Shown here in pieces: positions 47,389 to 57,037 of a DNA stretch of 64,000 nucleotides. A model generated the notes under the pieces. It ran no database searches, was not told the DNA's origin, and worked only from the letters and a program-made list of their open reading frames with translations. The stretch comes from Candidatus Sumerlaea chitinivorans. GTDB taxonomy: Bacteria > Sumerlaeota > Sumerlaeia > Sumerlaeales > Sumerlaeaceae. The stretch's first letter is position 1. Each line of letters opens with the position of its first letter. The DNA lies in the NCBI GenBank assembly GCA_003290465.1, contig CP030759.1, positions 1,331,144 through 1,395,143 of the forward strand, given 5' to 3'. A program made the position numbers and the translations under genes.

Positions 47389-47480
47389 TGCCCGAAAATC
47401 ACTGTACCGGAAACATATTCATTGCGAAGCGAACGAAGTCACTTCATGGTAATGGTGTGGCTGAATTGGAGGGCATCCAA

Positions 47481-47999
47481 ATGGAGCGTCCGATGGGAAC
47501 AGTCCTTTATCGAGAAGAACAGTATTTTGCGCCGTGGGTTCGGTGGGGCTTTCCAATCGCGATAGGGGGATGTGCTTTTGCCGTCCTGGCGGAGGCGTGG
47601 CTCTCGAAAAAGATTTTCTCCACTGAAGTTTTAGTTACAGTTGTCGGGCTCGGTGTTGTGGCCTATGCGCTTGCTCACGGGTTTCGGTTAGAAACTGAAG
47701 TGCGCGCGAACAACGTGCGGGTGCGGCTTCGTCCGTTTCCGTGGGTCCCAATACGACGTGAAAATGTAGTCGCCATCCGGGCCGTGCAGTATCGGCCCGT
47801 CCTCGACTATGGAGGGTGGGGAATACGCATCGGTTACAAACGAAGGGCTTACAATGCGCGCGGGAATCTCGGTGTCCGGATTGACTATGCGGATGGCAGT
47901 CATATCCTCATCGGGAGTCAATCCCCGCAACGCCTTGCGGAGGCTATCGCACAAACCTTCGGAGTCACACCGATTTTCGAAGTCCCGCAGCAACCATAG
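47481..47999 (+). CDS. Small membrane protein with PH-like C-terminal domain
   Basis: A 172-residue protein. Two hydrophobic segments (about 22-40 and 48-66) are followed by a beta-rich domain (RLETEVRANNVRVRLRPFPW, YGGWGIRIGYKRRAYNARG, VRIDYADGSHILIGSQSPQRLAEAI) resembling bacterial PH domains. The ATG at 47481 follows TTGGAGGG with good spacing; the frame is open far upstream but antisense to the phosphatase gene. Function unknown. Confidence 0.75.
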   Translation: MERPMGTVLYREEQYFAPWVRWGFPIAIGGCAFAVLAEAWLSKKIFSTEVLVTVVGLGVVAYALAHGFRLETEVRANNVRVRLRPFPWVPIRRENVVAIRAVQYRPVLDYGGWGIRIGYKRRAYNARGNLGVRIDYADGSHILIGSQSPQRLAEAIAQTFGVTPIFEVPQQP

Positions 48000-48068
48000 G
48001 CCATCCTCTCCCCCCGCATCGGGAAGGTCTCACGCTGGGCAGTCCCTCGTTTGAGTGAGGCTGATTGG

Positions 48069-49121
48069 CTATACCCGAGCTCGGAATTGACTCAAGAAGC
48101 GAATGTCATTCTCGTAGAAACATCGGATATTCGGTATCCCATAGCGGAGCATTGCAAAACGCTCAACTCCTAAGCCGAACGCAAAACCGCTGACTTCGCG
48201 CGGATTCAATCCGACGTTCTCGAGGACATTCGGATGAACCATGCCGGAGCCAAGCACTTCAATCCACCCAGTGCCTTTGCAAATCCGACATTCAGACGAT
48301 TTCCCGCGGCAAATGAAGCATTGGACGTCTACTTCCGCACTCGGCTCCGTGAAAGGGAAGTAACTCGGTCGGAAGCGGGTAGCGAGATCTCGGCCAAACA
48401 TTGCATGGAGGAATTCGGTGAGGGTCCCTTTGAGATGGGCAAAGGAAACATGCTTATCCACTAAGAGTCCCTCTACTTGATGGAACACCGGTGAATGCGT
48501 CGCGTCCACGTCATCCACGCGGTAGACGCGCCCCGGCGCAATAATCGCGATCGGGGGACGATGCGATTTCATGTAGCGGATCTGAACAGGCGATGTGTGG
48601 GTACGCAGGATGACACCCGGCGCCAGAAAGAAGGTATCATGCATGTCGCGCGCTGGATGGTCGGGCAAAATATTCAAAGCGTCAAAGTTGTGATATTCGG
48701 TTTCGATATCCGGACCGGTAGCAACCTCGTAGCCCATCGAAACAAAAATCCGCACAATCTCATTGAGAGTAAGCGTCAAAGGGTGAAGGGAACCAGCACA
48801 GCGATGCGGAGGAGGAAGTGTCACATCCACTTTCTCTAAGGCAAGGCGTCGCTCGAGCTCTTGATCACGAAGAAGCGTCAGCCGACTTTCGAAGCGTTGT
48901 TCCACTTCGGCAACTGCTTCGTTGATGAGTGCGCCAGCCGCCGGACGTTCCTCCGCGCTAAGATCTTTGAGTAACCGCATGAGCTGGCGCAAAGGGCTTT
49001 TCTTGCCAAGCACATCTGGCTTGAGTTGTTCCAGCTGCGTTACATTCGAAGCATTCTCAATTGCGGTGAGCGCGGCCTCTTTCGCCGCTGCAACTTGCTG
49101 TTGAATCTCTTCCATCGCCAT
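48069..49121 (-). CDS. pheS: Phenylalanine-tRNA ligase alpha subunit
   Basis: A 350-residue PheS, the catalytic subunit. N-terminal coiled coil (about 1-90) then class II aminoacyl-tRNA synthetase motifs: HPLTLTLNEIVRIFVSMGYE, motif 2 near TSPVQIRYM and FHQVEGLLVD, motif 3 GFAFGLGVERFAMLRYG. Start is the ATG 49121 or 49115. The beta-subunit gene is not adjacent but lies about 5.5 kb away (54647-57037) on the same strand. Partner of PheT in an alpha2-beta2 enzyme. Confidence 0.97.
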   Translation of the reverse strand: MAMEEIQQQVAAAKEAALTAIENASNVTQLEQLKPDVLGKKSPLRQLMRLLKDLSAEERPAAGALINEAVAEVEQRFESRLTLLRDQELERRLALEKVDVTLPPPHRCAGSLHPLTLTLNEIVRIFVSMGYEVATGPDIETEYHNFDALNILPDHPARDMHDTFFLAPGVILRTHTSPVQIRYMKSHRPPIAIIAPGRVYRVDDVDATHSPVFHQVEGLLVDKHVSFAHLKGTLTEFLHAMFGRDLATRFRPSYFPFTEPSAEVDVQCFICRGKSSECRICKGTGWIEVLGSGMVHPNVLENVGLNPREVSGFAFGLGVERFAMLRYGIPNIRCFYENDIRFLSQFRARV

Positions 49122-49159
49122 GATGGTTGCTATCTACGCGTCGGCATGGATGACTTTTC

Positions 49160-49220
49160 AAGAGCGAATCAAGAGGACTTACCGGAGAACGGGTTCTGCA
49201 AAAAATGAGGATTCGCTCTT
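49160..49220. repeat. Inverted repeat in the pheS/accD divergent region
   Basis: An 11-bp perfect inverted repeat (AAGAGCGAATC at 49160-49170, GATTCGCTCTT at 49210-49220) encloses 39 bases that hold a small AGAA-CGGG-TTCT hairpin. A T-run (TTTTTTATT) follows on the plus strand. It lies in the leader of pheS and upstream of accD. Confidence 0.6.
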
Positions 49221-49343
49221 TTTTATTGTAGGAATGCCGTGGCTCGCAATTCAATGCGCTCGAACTGGTAAGGCTGAGTCGACTTAATTGCTTTTGGCGC
49301 CGGGCTCGGGCGAATCCAATCAACCAAGAGGGATGCGAGAAAA

Positions 49344-50261
49344 ATGGCGTGGTTCAAAAAAGAAAAGTACACAACCCTCAAACCCCCGGTGATGAAGGAC
49401 CGGATTCCTGAGGGGCTCTGGACGAAGTGTGAGCAGTGCTTCACGATGGTGCTCACCAGCGAATTCGAGCAGAACCTGAAAGTGTGTCACAAGTGTGGGC
49501 ATCATCACAGGCTGAGCGCGCGAGAACGAATCGCGATGCTTGCCGATGAAGGTACCTTTCAAGAACTTTTTAAAAACGTTCAGCCCACCGATCCACTTGG
49601 TTTCGTCGACTCGAAGCCGTATCCCGATAGAATCAAGTCTGCCCAAAAATCCAGTGGGTTCGACGAAGCGGTGGTCGTAGGAACCTGCCGATTGGACGGG
49701 CACGAAATCGCGCTTGGTGTGATGGTATTCGAATTCATTGGCGGCTCGATGGGAAGCGTGGTTGGCGAGCGCATTACCCGGCTCATTGAGTATGCCATCG
49801 AGCACACACTGCCGGTGGTGATCGTGAGTGCGTCGGGCGGCGCGCGCATGCAGGAGGGAATTCTTTCACTCATGCAAATGGCAAAGACGAGCGCAGCTCT
49901 CGCGCGGTTGGCGGAGAAGAAAATCCCTTACATCAGCGTCCTCACGGACCCCAGCACGGCAGGTGTCATGGCAAGCTACGCAAGTTTGGGCGACGTGATT
50001 ATCGCCGAGCCCAATGCCCTGATTGGATTCGCAGGACCTCGTGTCATTCAGCAAACCATTAACCAAATCCTGCCAAAGGGGTTCCAACGGAGCGAGTTTG
50101 TACTCGAACACGGGTTCCTTGATGCGGTGGTGGAGCGAAAAGACCTCAAAGCCACACTGTCGCTCCTCTTGTACTACTTCACGGGTAAACAGGCGGAGAA
50201 ATTTGCCGCACCACTTCCCGCGTCACAAAATGCCACAGCGGGTGCAGCTCCGGTTGCCTGA
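49344..50261 (+). CDS. accD: Acetyl-CoA carboxylase carboxyltransferase subunit beta
   Basis: AccD makes malonyl-CoA for fatty-acid synthesis with AccA, BccP and AccC. The 305-residue protein has the zinc ribbon C29, C32, C48, C51, then the crotonase-like core with GGSMGSVVGERI and SASGGARMQEGILSLMQMAK, FAGPRVIQQTI and the closing EHGFLDAVV. The other subunits are not in the window. The gene diverges from pheS; folC, often next, is replaced by dut. Confidence 0.97.
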   Translation: MAWFKKEKYTTLKPPVMKDRIPEGLWTKCEQCFTMVLTSEFEQNLKVCHKCGHHHRLSARERIAMLADEGTFQELFKNVQPTDPLGFVDSKPYPDRIKSAQKSSGFDEAVVVGTCRLDGHEIALGVMVFEFIGGSMGSVVGERITRLIEYAIEHTLPVVIVSASGGARMQEGILSLMQMAKTSAALARLAEKKIPYISVLTDPSTAGVMASYASLGDVIIAEPNALIGFAGPRVIQQTINQILPKGFQRSEFVLEHGFLDAVVERKDLKATLSLLLYYFTGKQAEKFAAPLPASQNATAGAAPVA

Positions 50262-50382
50262 TCTAATTTTCTGAAAGCGCGTAACGCCTGCCCTTTTCAT
50301 CCACCGCTTTTCGAGCGGTGGGCGTAGAACCTATGTGACGGGCTGAATACTTTTGGACGAAATCGAGTGAAGCGACCCTGTC

Positions 50383-50847
50383 ATGAGCGAACAGCCGTGT
50401 GAACTCGTGGTGAAGGTATTTGTTGAACCGGAAGCAGAGGGGCTTCCCCTGCCGTCGTATATGACGGCAGGCGCCGCCGCAGCCGACTTGCGTGCAGCTG
50501 TTACTGAGCCCGTTACCATTCAGCCGGGCGAATGGGCACGAATTTCGACTGGGCTCCGCTTGGAAATCCCACCCGGATTTGAAGGGCAAGTACGCCCCCG
50601 CAGCGGATTGGCTGCCCAGTATGGCGTAACACTCCTCAACTCACCGGGTACGATTGACTCGGATTATCGCGGAATTGTGCAGGTTATCCTCGTAAATTTA
50701 GGGCAGGCGCCTTTTACCGTCCAGCGTGGAGATCGGATTGCGCAGTTAGTAATTGCACCTGTGCACGCCGCTCGCTTTGTCCGTGTTGATCAGGTCAATC
50801 CCACCACTCGCAATGATGGCGGATTTGGGCATACCGGCTTCCAGTGA
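50383..50847 (+). CDS. dut: dUTP diphosphatase
   Basis: A 154-residue trimeric dUTPase that keeps dUTP low and makes dUMP. All five motifs can be seen: AGAAAADLRAA (1), RPRSGLA (2), GTIDSDYRGIVQV (3), GDRIAQLVIAP (4) and RNDGGFGHTG (5). It lies 121 bases after accD on the same strand. A GGAAC-GCCG-GTTCC hairpin follows at about 50870 without a T-run. Confidence 0.96.
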   Translation: MSEQPCELVVKVFVEPEAEGLPLPSYMTAGAAAADLRAAVTEPVTIQPGEWARISTGLRLEIPPGFEGQVRPRSGLAAQYGVTLLNSPGTIDSDYRGIVQVILVNLGQAPFTVQRGDRIAQLVIAPVHAARFVRVDQVNPTTRNDGGFGHTGFQ

Positions 50848-51061
50848 CCGGTGGCTCATATTCACGTTGGAACGCCGGTTCCTGTAGGTAGAGTGCTACA
50901 ACGCACAGGAGAAAATAGGCATACCGTCGCAGCGCAGGGGGACATGAAACGCCTTTACTCTTAGTCGCATACACCATGACGCCTGTGCCAAGACGCCAGC
51001 CGCCCGTCGCAATCTTTAGGCATGTTACTTGCGACCTGCTCTCAAGAAACAAACCGGACAA

Positions 51062-52798
51062 TTAACCTGTCTGCTTGAGCAATTCGGCAAGCCGTTGGTA
51101 GTCGGCAAGGTAGAGCTTCATCCGCTGTGCCTCTGTCTCCTTGGAGGGGAACGGCCCCAAAAATGCTTCTACCTTGTGGCGAATCTCTGCTGAGAGATCG
51201 CGGGACAATTTTAGGTACTTCAGGTAAAGTTTCTCTTTTTCATCGTCCACTGAGTCGGGTTTTACGAGAGTGTCCGCGAGATGACTATAGGAACTGGCTG
51301 CTACCGTGCGTCCCATGGCCCAGATTCTGCGGTTTCGGATCGAATCGCGCATGGTTCGCGAGAGCGGAATCTGGCGTTTAATGACGCCAATCAGATCGGC
51401 AGTTTCGATATCATTCTTCACCCCATAAACGTCAAAGAGGGCCTCCACGATTACCTGCTCAATTTCAGCACCCGAGAAGCCCTCAGTCAGTGCAGCAAGA
51501 ACGTCGAGATCAAAGGCATCCGGATTGCGGTGGCGTTTCGCGAGGTGGATTCGGAAAATCTCCTTCCGTTCTTCTTTTTCGGGAAGGTCTACGAAGAAAA
51601 TTTCATCAAACCGCCCCTTCCGAAGAATTTCTGCAGGCAGGTCTTCTATCTCGTTTGCGGTTGCGACTACAAACACGGGGCTCTGCTTCTCCTGCAGCCA
51701 TGTGATGATTGTCCCAAAGACGCGCGCAGTGGTGCCAGCATCGCTTGCCGCAGAGCTTTTCACACCGCTCAGGCCTTTTTCAATTTCGTCAATCCACAAG
51801 ACCACCGGCGCGACCGTTTCAGCTATTGCAATGGCGCGACGGATATTGAGCTCGGTCTCTCCAACCATTTTGCTGAAAAGCCGTCCCACATCTAAGCGCA
51901 GCAACGGAAACTTCAGCTCATTTGCGATCGCCTTCGCCGCAAGGCTCTTGCCGCAGCCTTGGACGCCAGCCAGCAGGACGCCCTTGGGCGAGGGAAGCCC
52001 AAACTCACGAGCTCCCGGCGCCATAGCCTTTCGGCGCTTCACGATCCATTCTTTTAGAACATCCAACCCACCGATTGAGGACAACGTTTCGGCTGTTTCG
52101 ATGTACTCGAGGATGCCACTCTTGCGGATGATTTGTTTCTTCTCGCTGTAAACGAGTGGAGCTTCGGCTGCACTGAGGCGCTTGGCGAGCACAAGCGTTT
52201 TCGCAAAAACGTTCTCGGCTTCCTTGAGCGTCAATCCGATCGCTGCGTCTACGATCGCCTCACGGGATTCCGGCGAAAGATCAATGCTCAAGTTTGGATT
52301 GTTGCCAATATCCGCAGCGATGTTCTCGAGTAACCGCTCGATCTCCTCCCGTCCCGGCAGGGGCAGATCCACGATGGCGAGTTCTTTTTCCAGCTCCTCA
52401 GGGATCTTCAGGACGGGCGCAAGCAGGATCACGGTGGTTAGCGAGGTCCGCAAAGCGTGGGCAAGATCTCTCAGCAGCCGCTTGACGGTAGGGTCTGAGA
52501 TGAAATTGTGGAAGTCGCGGAAAACAAAGATCGCCGGTTCCGTAATCTCAAAGACCTCGCGGAGGGCAACAATAGGGTCCTTGGTCCCCTTCTTTCCTTC
52601 CACAATTGTGCCAACAAGATTGCGGTACCGCGTGATGCCCTGAACAATCGTCCAATCGTAGACTTTTTTCCCAAGAACCCCGGCCACTTGGGAGATCTCG
52701 TTTAGAGCACGATCCTCTTCCCAAGTGACCACATACAGCAACGGATAACGCGCCCGTATTAGAACCTCAACTTGTGACGAATTTTCGAACTTCTGCAT
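51062..52798 (-). CDS. Ycf46-type AAA+ ATPase
   Basis: A 578-residue AAA family ATPase like cyanobacterial and chloroplast Ycf46. The N-terminal half (about 1-230) is a degenerate ATPase-like domain with VEVLIRARYPLLYVVTWEE at its start. The second half has Walker A GVQGCGKS (278-285), Walker B VVLWIDEIEKG, and the RKGRFDEIFFVDLPEKEER region. The start is set at the ATG 52798 with GGAG 6 bases before; ATGs at 52813 and 52888 are possible. Ycf46 proteins have been linked to carbon metabolism in cyanobacteria, but the role here is unknown. Confidence 0.85.
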   Translation of the reverse strand: MQKFENSSQVEVLIRARYPLLYVVTWEEDRALNEISQVAGVLGKKVYDWTIVQGITRYRNLVGTIVEGKKGTKDPIVALREVFEITEPAIFVFRDFHNFISDPTVKRLLRDLAHALRTSLTTVILLAPVLKIPEELEKELAIVDLPLPGREEIERLLENIAADIGNNPNLSIDLSPESREAIVDAAIGLTLKEAENVFAKTLVLAKRLSAAEAPLVYSEKKQIIRKSGILEYIETAETLSSIGGLDVLKEWIVKRRKAMAPGAREFGLPSPKGVLLAGVQGCGKSLAAKAIANELKFPLLRLDVGRLFSKMVGETELNIRRAIAIAETVAPVVLWIDEIEKGLSGVKSSAASDAGTTARVFGTIITWLQEKQSPVFVVATANEIEDLPAEILRKGRFDEIFFVDLPEKEERKEIFRIHLAKRHRNPDAFDLDVLAALTEGFSGAEIEQVIVEALFDVYGVKNDIETADLIGVIKRQIPLSRTMRDSIRNRRIWAMGRTVAASSYSHLADTLVKPDSVDDEKEKLYLKYLKLSRDLSAEIRHKVEAFLGPFPSKETEAQRMKLYLADYQRLAELLKQTG

Positions 52799-53115
52799 GG
52801 AGGTCTCCGGCATGACTCCCAATCCCGTTCTCTCTTGCTTTCGCAAACCTACTGGCAATGACGAGGGCAAGTCGAGCACCAAACGCAAGCACTGCCACCT
52901 CTCTTTGCTCAGGGGGTGGGAAAATTAAGCTATGTCAAACGCTCCGCTTGCTTTCTGCCGCTGCAAGGCTCGACCGACAAGCTTCAAGCCCATCGAGCGC
53001 AGAGCAGCTTCCCCCAAAAATTTCGCTTTATTTACGTTTATGTGCGTGGGACGAAATTCTGCCGAGTGGCATCTTGGACTTACGCCGCAGACTCAAGTTG
53101 TGGGAGGCATAAGGG
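52799..53115. other. Divergent region between the AAA ATPase and DUF5009 genes
   Basis: About 317 bases with no gene. It should carry promoters for both genes. A GGGAGG ribosome-binding site is seen before the ATG at 53116, but no convincing box pairs. Confidence 0.4.
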
Positions 53116-54528
53116 ATGAGTTCCGATGCAGCGGTGCAGCCATCTGCACCAAAAAAAATGGAGCGATTAGTATCGCTCGATGTGTTCCGTGGACTAACGA
53201 TTGCTGGCATGATCCTTGTGAACAACCCGGGATCGTGGAAGGCGGGGCACATCTACCCACCTTTAGAACATGCACCTTGGGACGGCTGGACACCGACCGA
53301 CTGGGTTTTCCCGTTCTTCTTATTCATGGTAGGCGTGGCCATGACGTTCTCTTTTGATCGGCGTCTTGCCAGTGGCGCGAATCGTGCTTTGCTAATGGCC
53401 CACGTTTTTTGCCGGTCGGCTGTTCTCATTTTGCTGGGGCTCGTCCTAACAGGTTTCCCCAATTTCCGTCTGATCACTCCGTACATCTTGGCTATTATCG
53501 GTTTAGAGATTTTGCTGGAGAAACCTTCCCGAAAAGTCGGCGAGCCACTTGGCCCAGCACGCTGGGTGGCGTGGATTTCGCTGGTCGCTGCCGTGATATG
53601 GTTCATCGTCGATTTTCGCTATTTCAATGGGCCGACATCGCGAGGTTCGTGGAAAGACTTTTTTCCGCTCGCGAATGACCCAAATGGGTCCGTCATTCGA
53701 GTACCCGGTGTACTTCAGCGGATTGGCGTGTGCTACCTGTTCACCGCTCTCATCCTACTTTTCACCCGAGACGCGCGTGGCCGCTTGGCATGGGTGTTCG
53801 TATTACTGGCAGCGTACTGGCTTGTGATGGTTTTTGTGCAGCCTCCTGCCGGATACCAATTCGGCGGCGGGGTTGTCCCACTCGAGAAAATAACCATTGG
53901 GGCCACACCAAATGCGCCATTCCCGGGGCTACTGAACGATTGGCTGGATGTCAAATTGCTGGGCGCCCACCTATATAAGGAGCGCCCCGACCCCGAGGGG
54001 ATTCTCAGCACAATTCCTGCCATCGCCACTACCCTGCTGGGGGTTTTGGCCGGCATGCTTCTGAAATCAGACAGATCGAAGTATGAGAAATGCACGGAAA
54101 TGCTGGTATGGGGGGTGGCGTGTTTAGCGCTCGGTAGCATTCTTGATATTTTCTTCCCCATCAACAAGAAGATCTGGTCACCGTCGTACGTGGTGTTTAT
54201 GAACGGCTGGGCCCTGCTTATCTTGGGCCTTTGCTACTATGTGGTGGATATTCATGGCTGGAAAAGTTGGGCGACGCCGTTTTTGGTTCTCGGGACAAAT
54301 GCCATTACCGCGTTTTTCGCTTCAAGCCTGATGGCACGTATCGTCACACTTTTCAAAGTGCACGATGGCAATGAGCTGATAACTCTAAAGGAATTTCTCT
54401 TCCGCGGACTTTTGGCCCAATTTGATTCGCCGCGGAATGCCTCTCTTGCCTACGCCCTGTGCTATGTCGTGCTGTGGATTCTGCTGCTTGCGCCGCTCTA
54501 CCGTCGCAAGATCTTCATCCGTGTTTAG
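53116..54528 (+). CDS. DUF5009 / HGSNAT-like membrane acyltransferase
   Basis: A 470-residue multi-pass protein of the family related to human heparan-alpha-glucosaminide N-acetyltransferase. Seen: RLVSLDVFRGLTIAGMILVNNPG at the first helix, TDWVFPFFLFMVGVAMTFS, RVPGVLQRIGVCYL and about ten more hydrophobic segments. The family moves acetyl groups across membranes onto sugars. A strong terminator follows. Substrate unknown. Confidence 0.85.
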   Translation: MSSDAAVQPSAPKKMERLVSLDVFRGLTIAGMILVNNPGSWKAGHIYPPLEHAPWDGWTPTDWVFPFFLFMVGVAMTFSFDRRLASGANRALLMAHVFCRSAVLILLGLVLTGFPNFRLITPYILAIIGLEILLEKPSRKVGEPLGPARWVAWISLVAAVIWFIVDFRYFNGPTSRGSWKDFFPLANDPNGSVIRVPGVLQRIGVCYLFTALILLFTRDARGRLAWVFVLLAAYWLVMVFVQPPAGYQFGGGVVPLEKITIGATPNAPFPGLLNDWLDVKLLGAHLYKERPDPEGILSTIPAIATTLLGVLAGMLLKSDRSKYEKCTEMLVWGVACLALGSILDIFFPINKKIWSPSYVVFMNGWALLILGLCYYVVDIHGWKSWATPFLVLGTNAITAFFASSLMARIVTLFKVHDGNELITLKEFLFRGLLAQFDSPRNASLAYALCYVVLWILLLAPLYRRKIFIRV

Positions 54529-54562
54529 GGGGGCCAGCGGAAAGGTTGCTTGGAAACAACTG

Positions 54563-54612
54563 GCGGACTTGGCCCCCACCAGGGGGACCAAGTCCGCTTA
54601 CTTCTTTATTTA
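54563..54612. terminator. Bidirectional terminator between DUF5009 and pheT
   Basis: A near-perfect stem: GCGGACTTGG (54563-54572) with CCAAGTCCGC (54588-54597), and inside it CCCCC/GGGGG around ACCA. Plus strand: TTACTTCTTTATTT follows. It separates two convergent genes. Confidence 0.9.
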
Positions 54613-54646
54613 TGCGCAGGACAACATTTGAGGCAGCCGGCAATGC

Positions 54647-57037
54647 TCAGGTACGGAGTTCTACACCAAGCTTTGCTTTGAGATCACTCACGATCTTTTG
54701 GACAAGCTGATTCACTTCTTCGTCGGTAAGGGTACGATCGGGCGCTGAGAACCGCAACTGATAGGCAAGACTACGTTTCCCCGCTGGGATTCGTTCGCCT
54801 TCGTAGACGTCGAACAGGAGGCACGAGGCGAGGAGGGACTTTGCCCGCTTGCGAATTGTCTCCTCAATAGCAGACGCGGGCACGTCGCGGTCGGCGACCA
54901 GCGCAAGATCGCGAGCCACTAGAGGGAACGCTGGAATATCCCGAAATTTGGGCACGTTTTCCAGGAAGGTAAGCAAGGGCTCGAAATCAGCAATTACGAA
55001 GATGGGCTCACGTTTCAGTTCCCAAGCGACCCGAATCCGTGGGTGAAGTTGGCCAACGATTAGCAACGGCGTACCGTTGCGTGAAAGCACCGCCGACTTC
55101 CCGGCATGCAGGTAAGGACTATCAGTCAGGGGCTGCGCTTCGACGTCGTCAACGCACAGGCGACTCAAAATTGCCACCGCGAGCGACTTCCCATCAAAGA
55201 AATCAGCCGGCCGAGGCCCAGACCGCCAAGAGCGCGCCATTTTGCTTCCCGACAAGACTGCAGCGAATTGCCAGTGCTCGGTGAAGCCCGTTTCGCTCGT
55301 TGCGTCGCGGTGGAATACCTTTCCTATTTCAAACAGATGAACATCCGGGGCTTGGTGGTTCTGGTTGAACAACACAGTTTCCAAAAGGCCGGGAACGAGG
55401 CTTGGCCGAAGCAAGGCATATTCGGCAGAAAGTGGATTGCAGAGTGGGACTGCTACATCCGGATCGAAACCGGCACGCCGAATGGCCTCCGCGGAAAGGA
55501 AACTATAGTTCATCACCTCGGCCAAGCCATGTTCTACGCACACATCGCGGAGAATCGCGGCGAGTTGGTCCTCAGGCGCAGGTTTGGAAGCAACACTTGG
55601 AACATACGGCAACACCGTCGGCACGTTGTCATAGCCGACAATTCGAACAATCTCCTCGACCAAGTCTGCCTCGCGTTGAACGTCATGCCGAATGGCGGGG
55701 GGCACCGCGCGTAGAGTTTGCGCGTCCACAATCTCTACGGTGAATCCAAGATCTTGAAGCGGCTTTGCAGCCTGCTCCATGGTGAGAGATAATCCCGAGT
55801 GGGCAGTGCAACGTGGGAGCGACAACTCAATTGGCTGAGGCGGTTGGACACCCGGCCCAACGTCAAAGCGTCCCACGCAGATTTCTCCCCCTGCGACCTC
55901 GGCAATGAGGGCTGCGGCGCGATCCACGATCGCGTCGAGCGCCGACCAGTCGGTGCCACGTTCAAATCGGTAACTCGACTCGGTGACTTTCACCAATCGC
56001 TTCGAAGTGCGGCGAATGACGGGTGGATGGAAATAAGCGCACTCAAGGAAGACGTTGCGCGTGCCCTGGTGGATTTCGGTGTTTCCACACCCCATGATTC
56101 CGGCAAGCGCGATTGGCTTTTCCGGGTCAGCAATGAGCAAGTCGCTGGGCAGAAGGGAATGTTCCTGTCCATCAAGCGTGCGGACGCTTTCGCCTTCGTG
56201 GGCATAGCGGACAATGATCTTCCCCTCACGAACAAGGTCGAGATCGAACGCGTGAAGGGGGTGCCCTAACTCGGCGAGAATGTAATTCGTGACATCCACC
56301 ACGTTGTTGATAGAGCGCATGCCGGCGGACTCCACAGCGCGAGCGAGCCAAAGCGGGCTTGGTCCAATCGTAACACCGCGAATCACCCGCCCCGTATAGC
56401 GTGGGCAACCATCGGGCGCGTCAATGCGCACGCTGGCAAAGTCCGACGCAGGTTGCGTTCCTTCTTTCAGCGACCTCGGCGAGAGACGTGGCGCCGGCAG
56501 CGAAAGCGCCGCGGCTAAGTCGCGTGCAACCCCCAATACGCTTAGGCAATCCGCACGGTTTGGGGTCACCTTGATATCAAGGAGTGCATCAAATGGCTGT
56601 CCAACTTGGTACACCCAGTCGGGGGGAAGAATGAGAAGGCCCGAGGCGTCTTCGCTCCATCCAAGCTCACGGGCGCTGCACATCATACCCTCGGACGTTT
56701 CGCCACGAATCTTCGACCGTTTGATTGTCACGCCACATGGTAATTCGGCGCCTTCCACTGCAAGCGGAACGAGATCGCCCTCCTTCATGTTTTTCGCCCC
56801 ACAGACAATGCGCAGTGGCTCAGTACGGCCTGCATCAACGCGGCAAAGCACAAGCTGATCCGCGTTGGGGTGAGGAGCAATCTCCAGGATACGCGCCACA
56901 AGGATTTTGCCGGAAACCACGCCTAAGTCGTGGAGAGCCTCGATCTCGAGGCCACTCATTGTAAGCCGATCAATGAGTTGGTGAATGGGCAATTCCTGCC
57001 CCAACACAGAGGTCAACCAGCGATAACTAACGATCAT
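54647..57037 (-). CDS. pheT: Phenylalanine-tRNA ligase beta subunit
   Basis: A 796-residue full-length PheT. Seen: the tRNA-binding OB domain (VVSGKILVARILEIAPHPNADQLVLCRVD), B3/B4 editing domain, B5, the catalytic-like core, and the C-terminal ferredoxin-like anticodon domain (FRDIPAFPLVARDLALVADRDVPAS ... RLRFSAPDRTLTDEEVNQL-type). It sits upstream in transcription order from nothing related: pheS is about 5.5 kb away. Confidence 0.97.
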   Translation of the reverse strand: MIVSYRWLTSVLGQELPIHQLIDRLTMSGLEIEALHDLGVVSGKILVARILEIAPHPNADQLVLCRVDAGRTEPLRIVCGAKNMKEGDLVPLAVEGAELPCGVTIKRSKIRGETSEGMMCSARELGWSEDASGLLILPPDWVYQVGQPFDALLDIKVTPNRADCLSVLGVARDLAAALSLPAPRLSPRSLKEGTQPASDFASVRIDAPDGCPRYTGRVIRGVTIGPSPLWLARAVESAGMRSINNVVDVTNYILAELGHPLHAFDLDLVREGKIIVRYAHEGESVRTLDGQEHSLLPSDLLIADPEKPIALAGIMGCGNTEIHQGTRNVFLECAYFHPPVIRRTSKRLVKVTESSYRFERGTDWSALDAIVDRAAALIAEVAGGEICVGRFDVGPGVQPPQPIELSLPRCTAHSGLSLTMEQAAKPLQDLGFTVEIVDAQTLRAVPPAIRHDVQREADLVEEIVRIVGYDNVPTVLPYVPSVASKPAPEDQLAAILRDVCVEHGLAEVMNYSFLSAEAIRRAGFDPDVAVPLCNPLSAEYALLRPSLVPGLLETVLFNQNHQAPDVHLFEIGKVFHRDATSETGFTEHWQFAAVLSGSKMARSWRSGPRPADFFDGKSLAVAILSRLCVDDVEAQPLTDSPYLHAGKSAVLSRNGTPLLIVGQLHPRIRVAWELKREPIFVIADFEPLLTFLENVPKFRDIPAFPLVARDLALVADRDVPASAIEETIRKRAKSLLASCLLFDVYEGERIPAGKRSLAYQLRFSAPDRTLTDEEVNQLVQKIVSDLKAKLGVELRT

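Noticed and set aside
47001-47480. Upstream extension of the PH-like membrane protein
   Set aside because: The extension is antisense to the histidine phosphatase gene. The ATG at 47481 has GGAGGG before it and begins the hydrophobic protein.
49057-49323. Minus-strand 88-codon frame over the pheS start
   Set aside because: It overlaps the well-supported pheS N-terminus in another frame and shows no family signal or phenylalanine run typical of a leader peptide.
50795-51061. 88-codon minus-strand frame after dut
   Set aside because: It overlaps the end of dut, has no ribosome-binding site and reads as random text.
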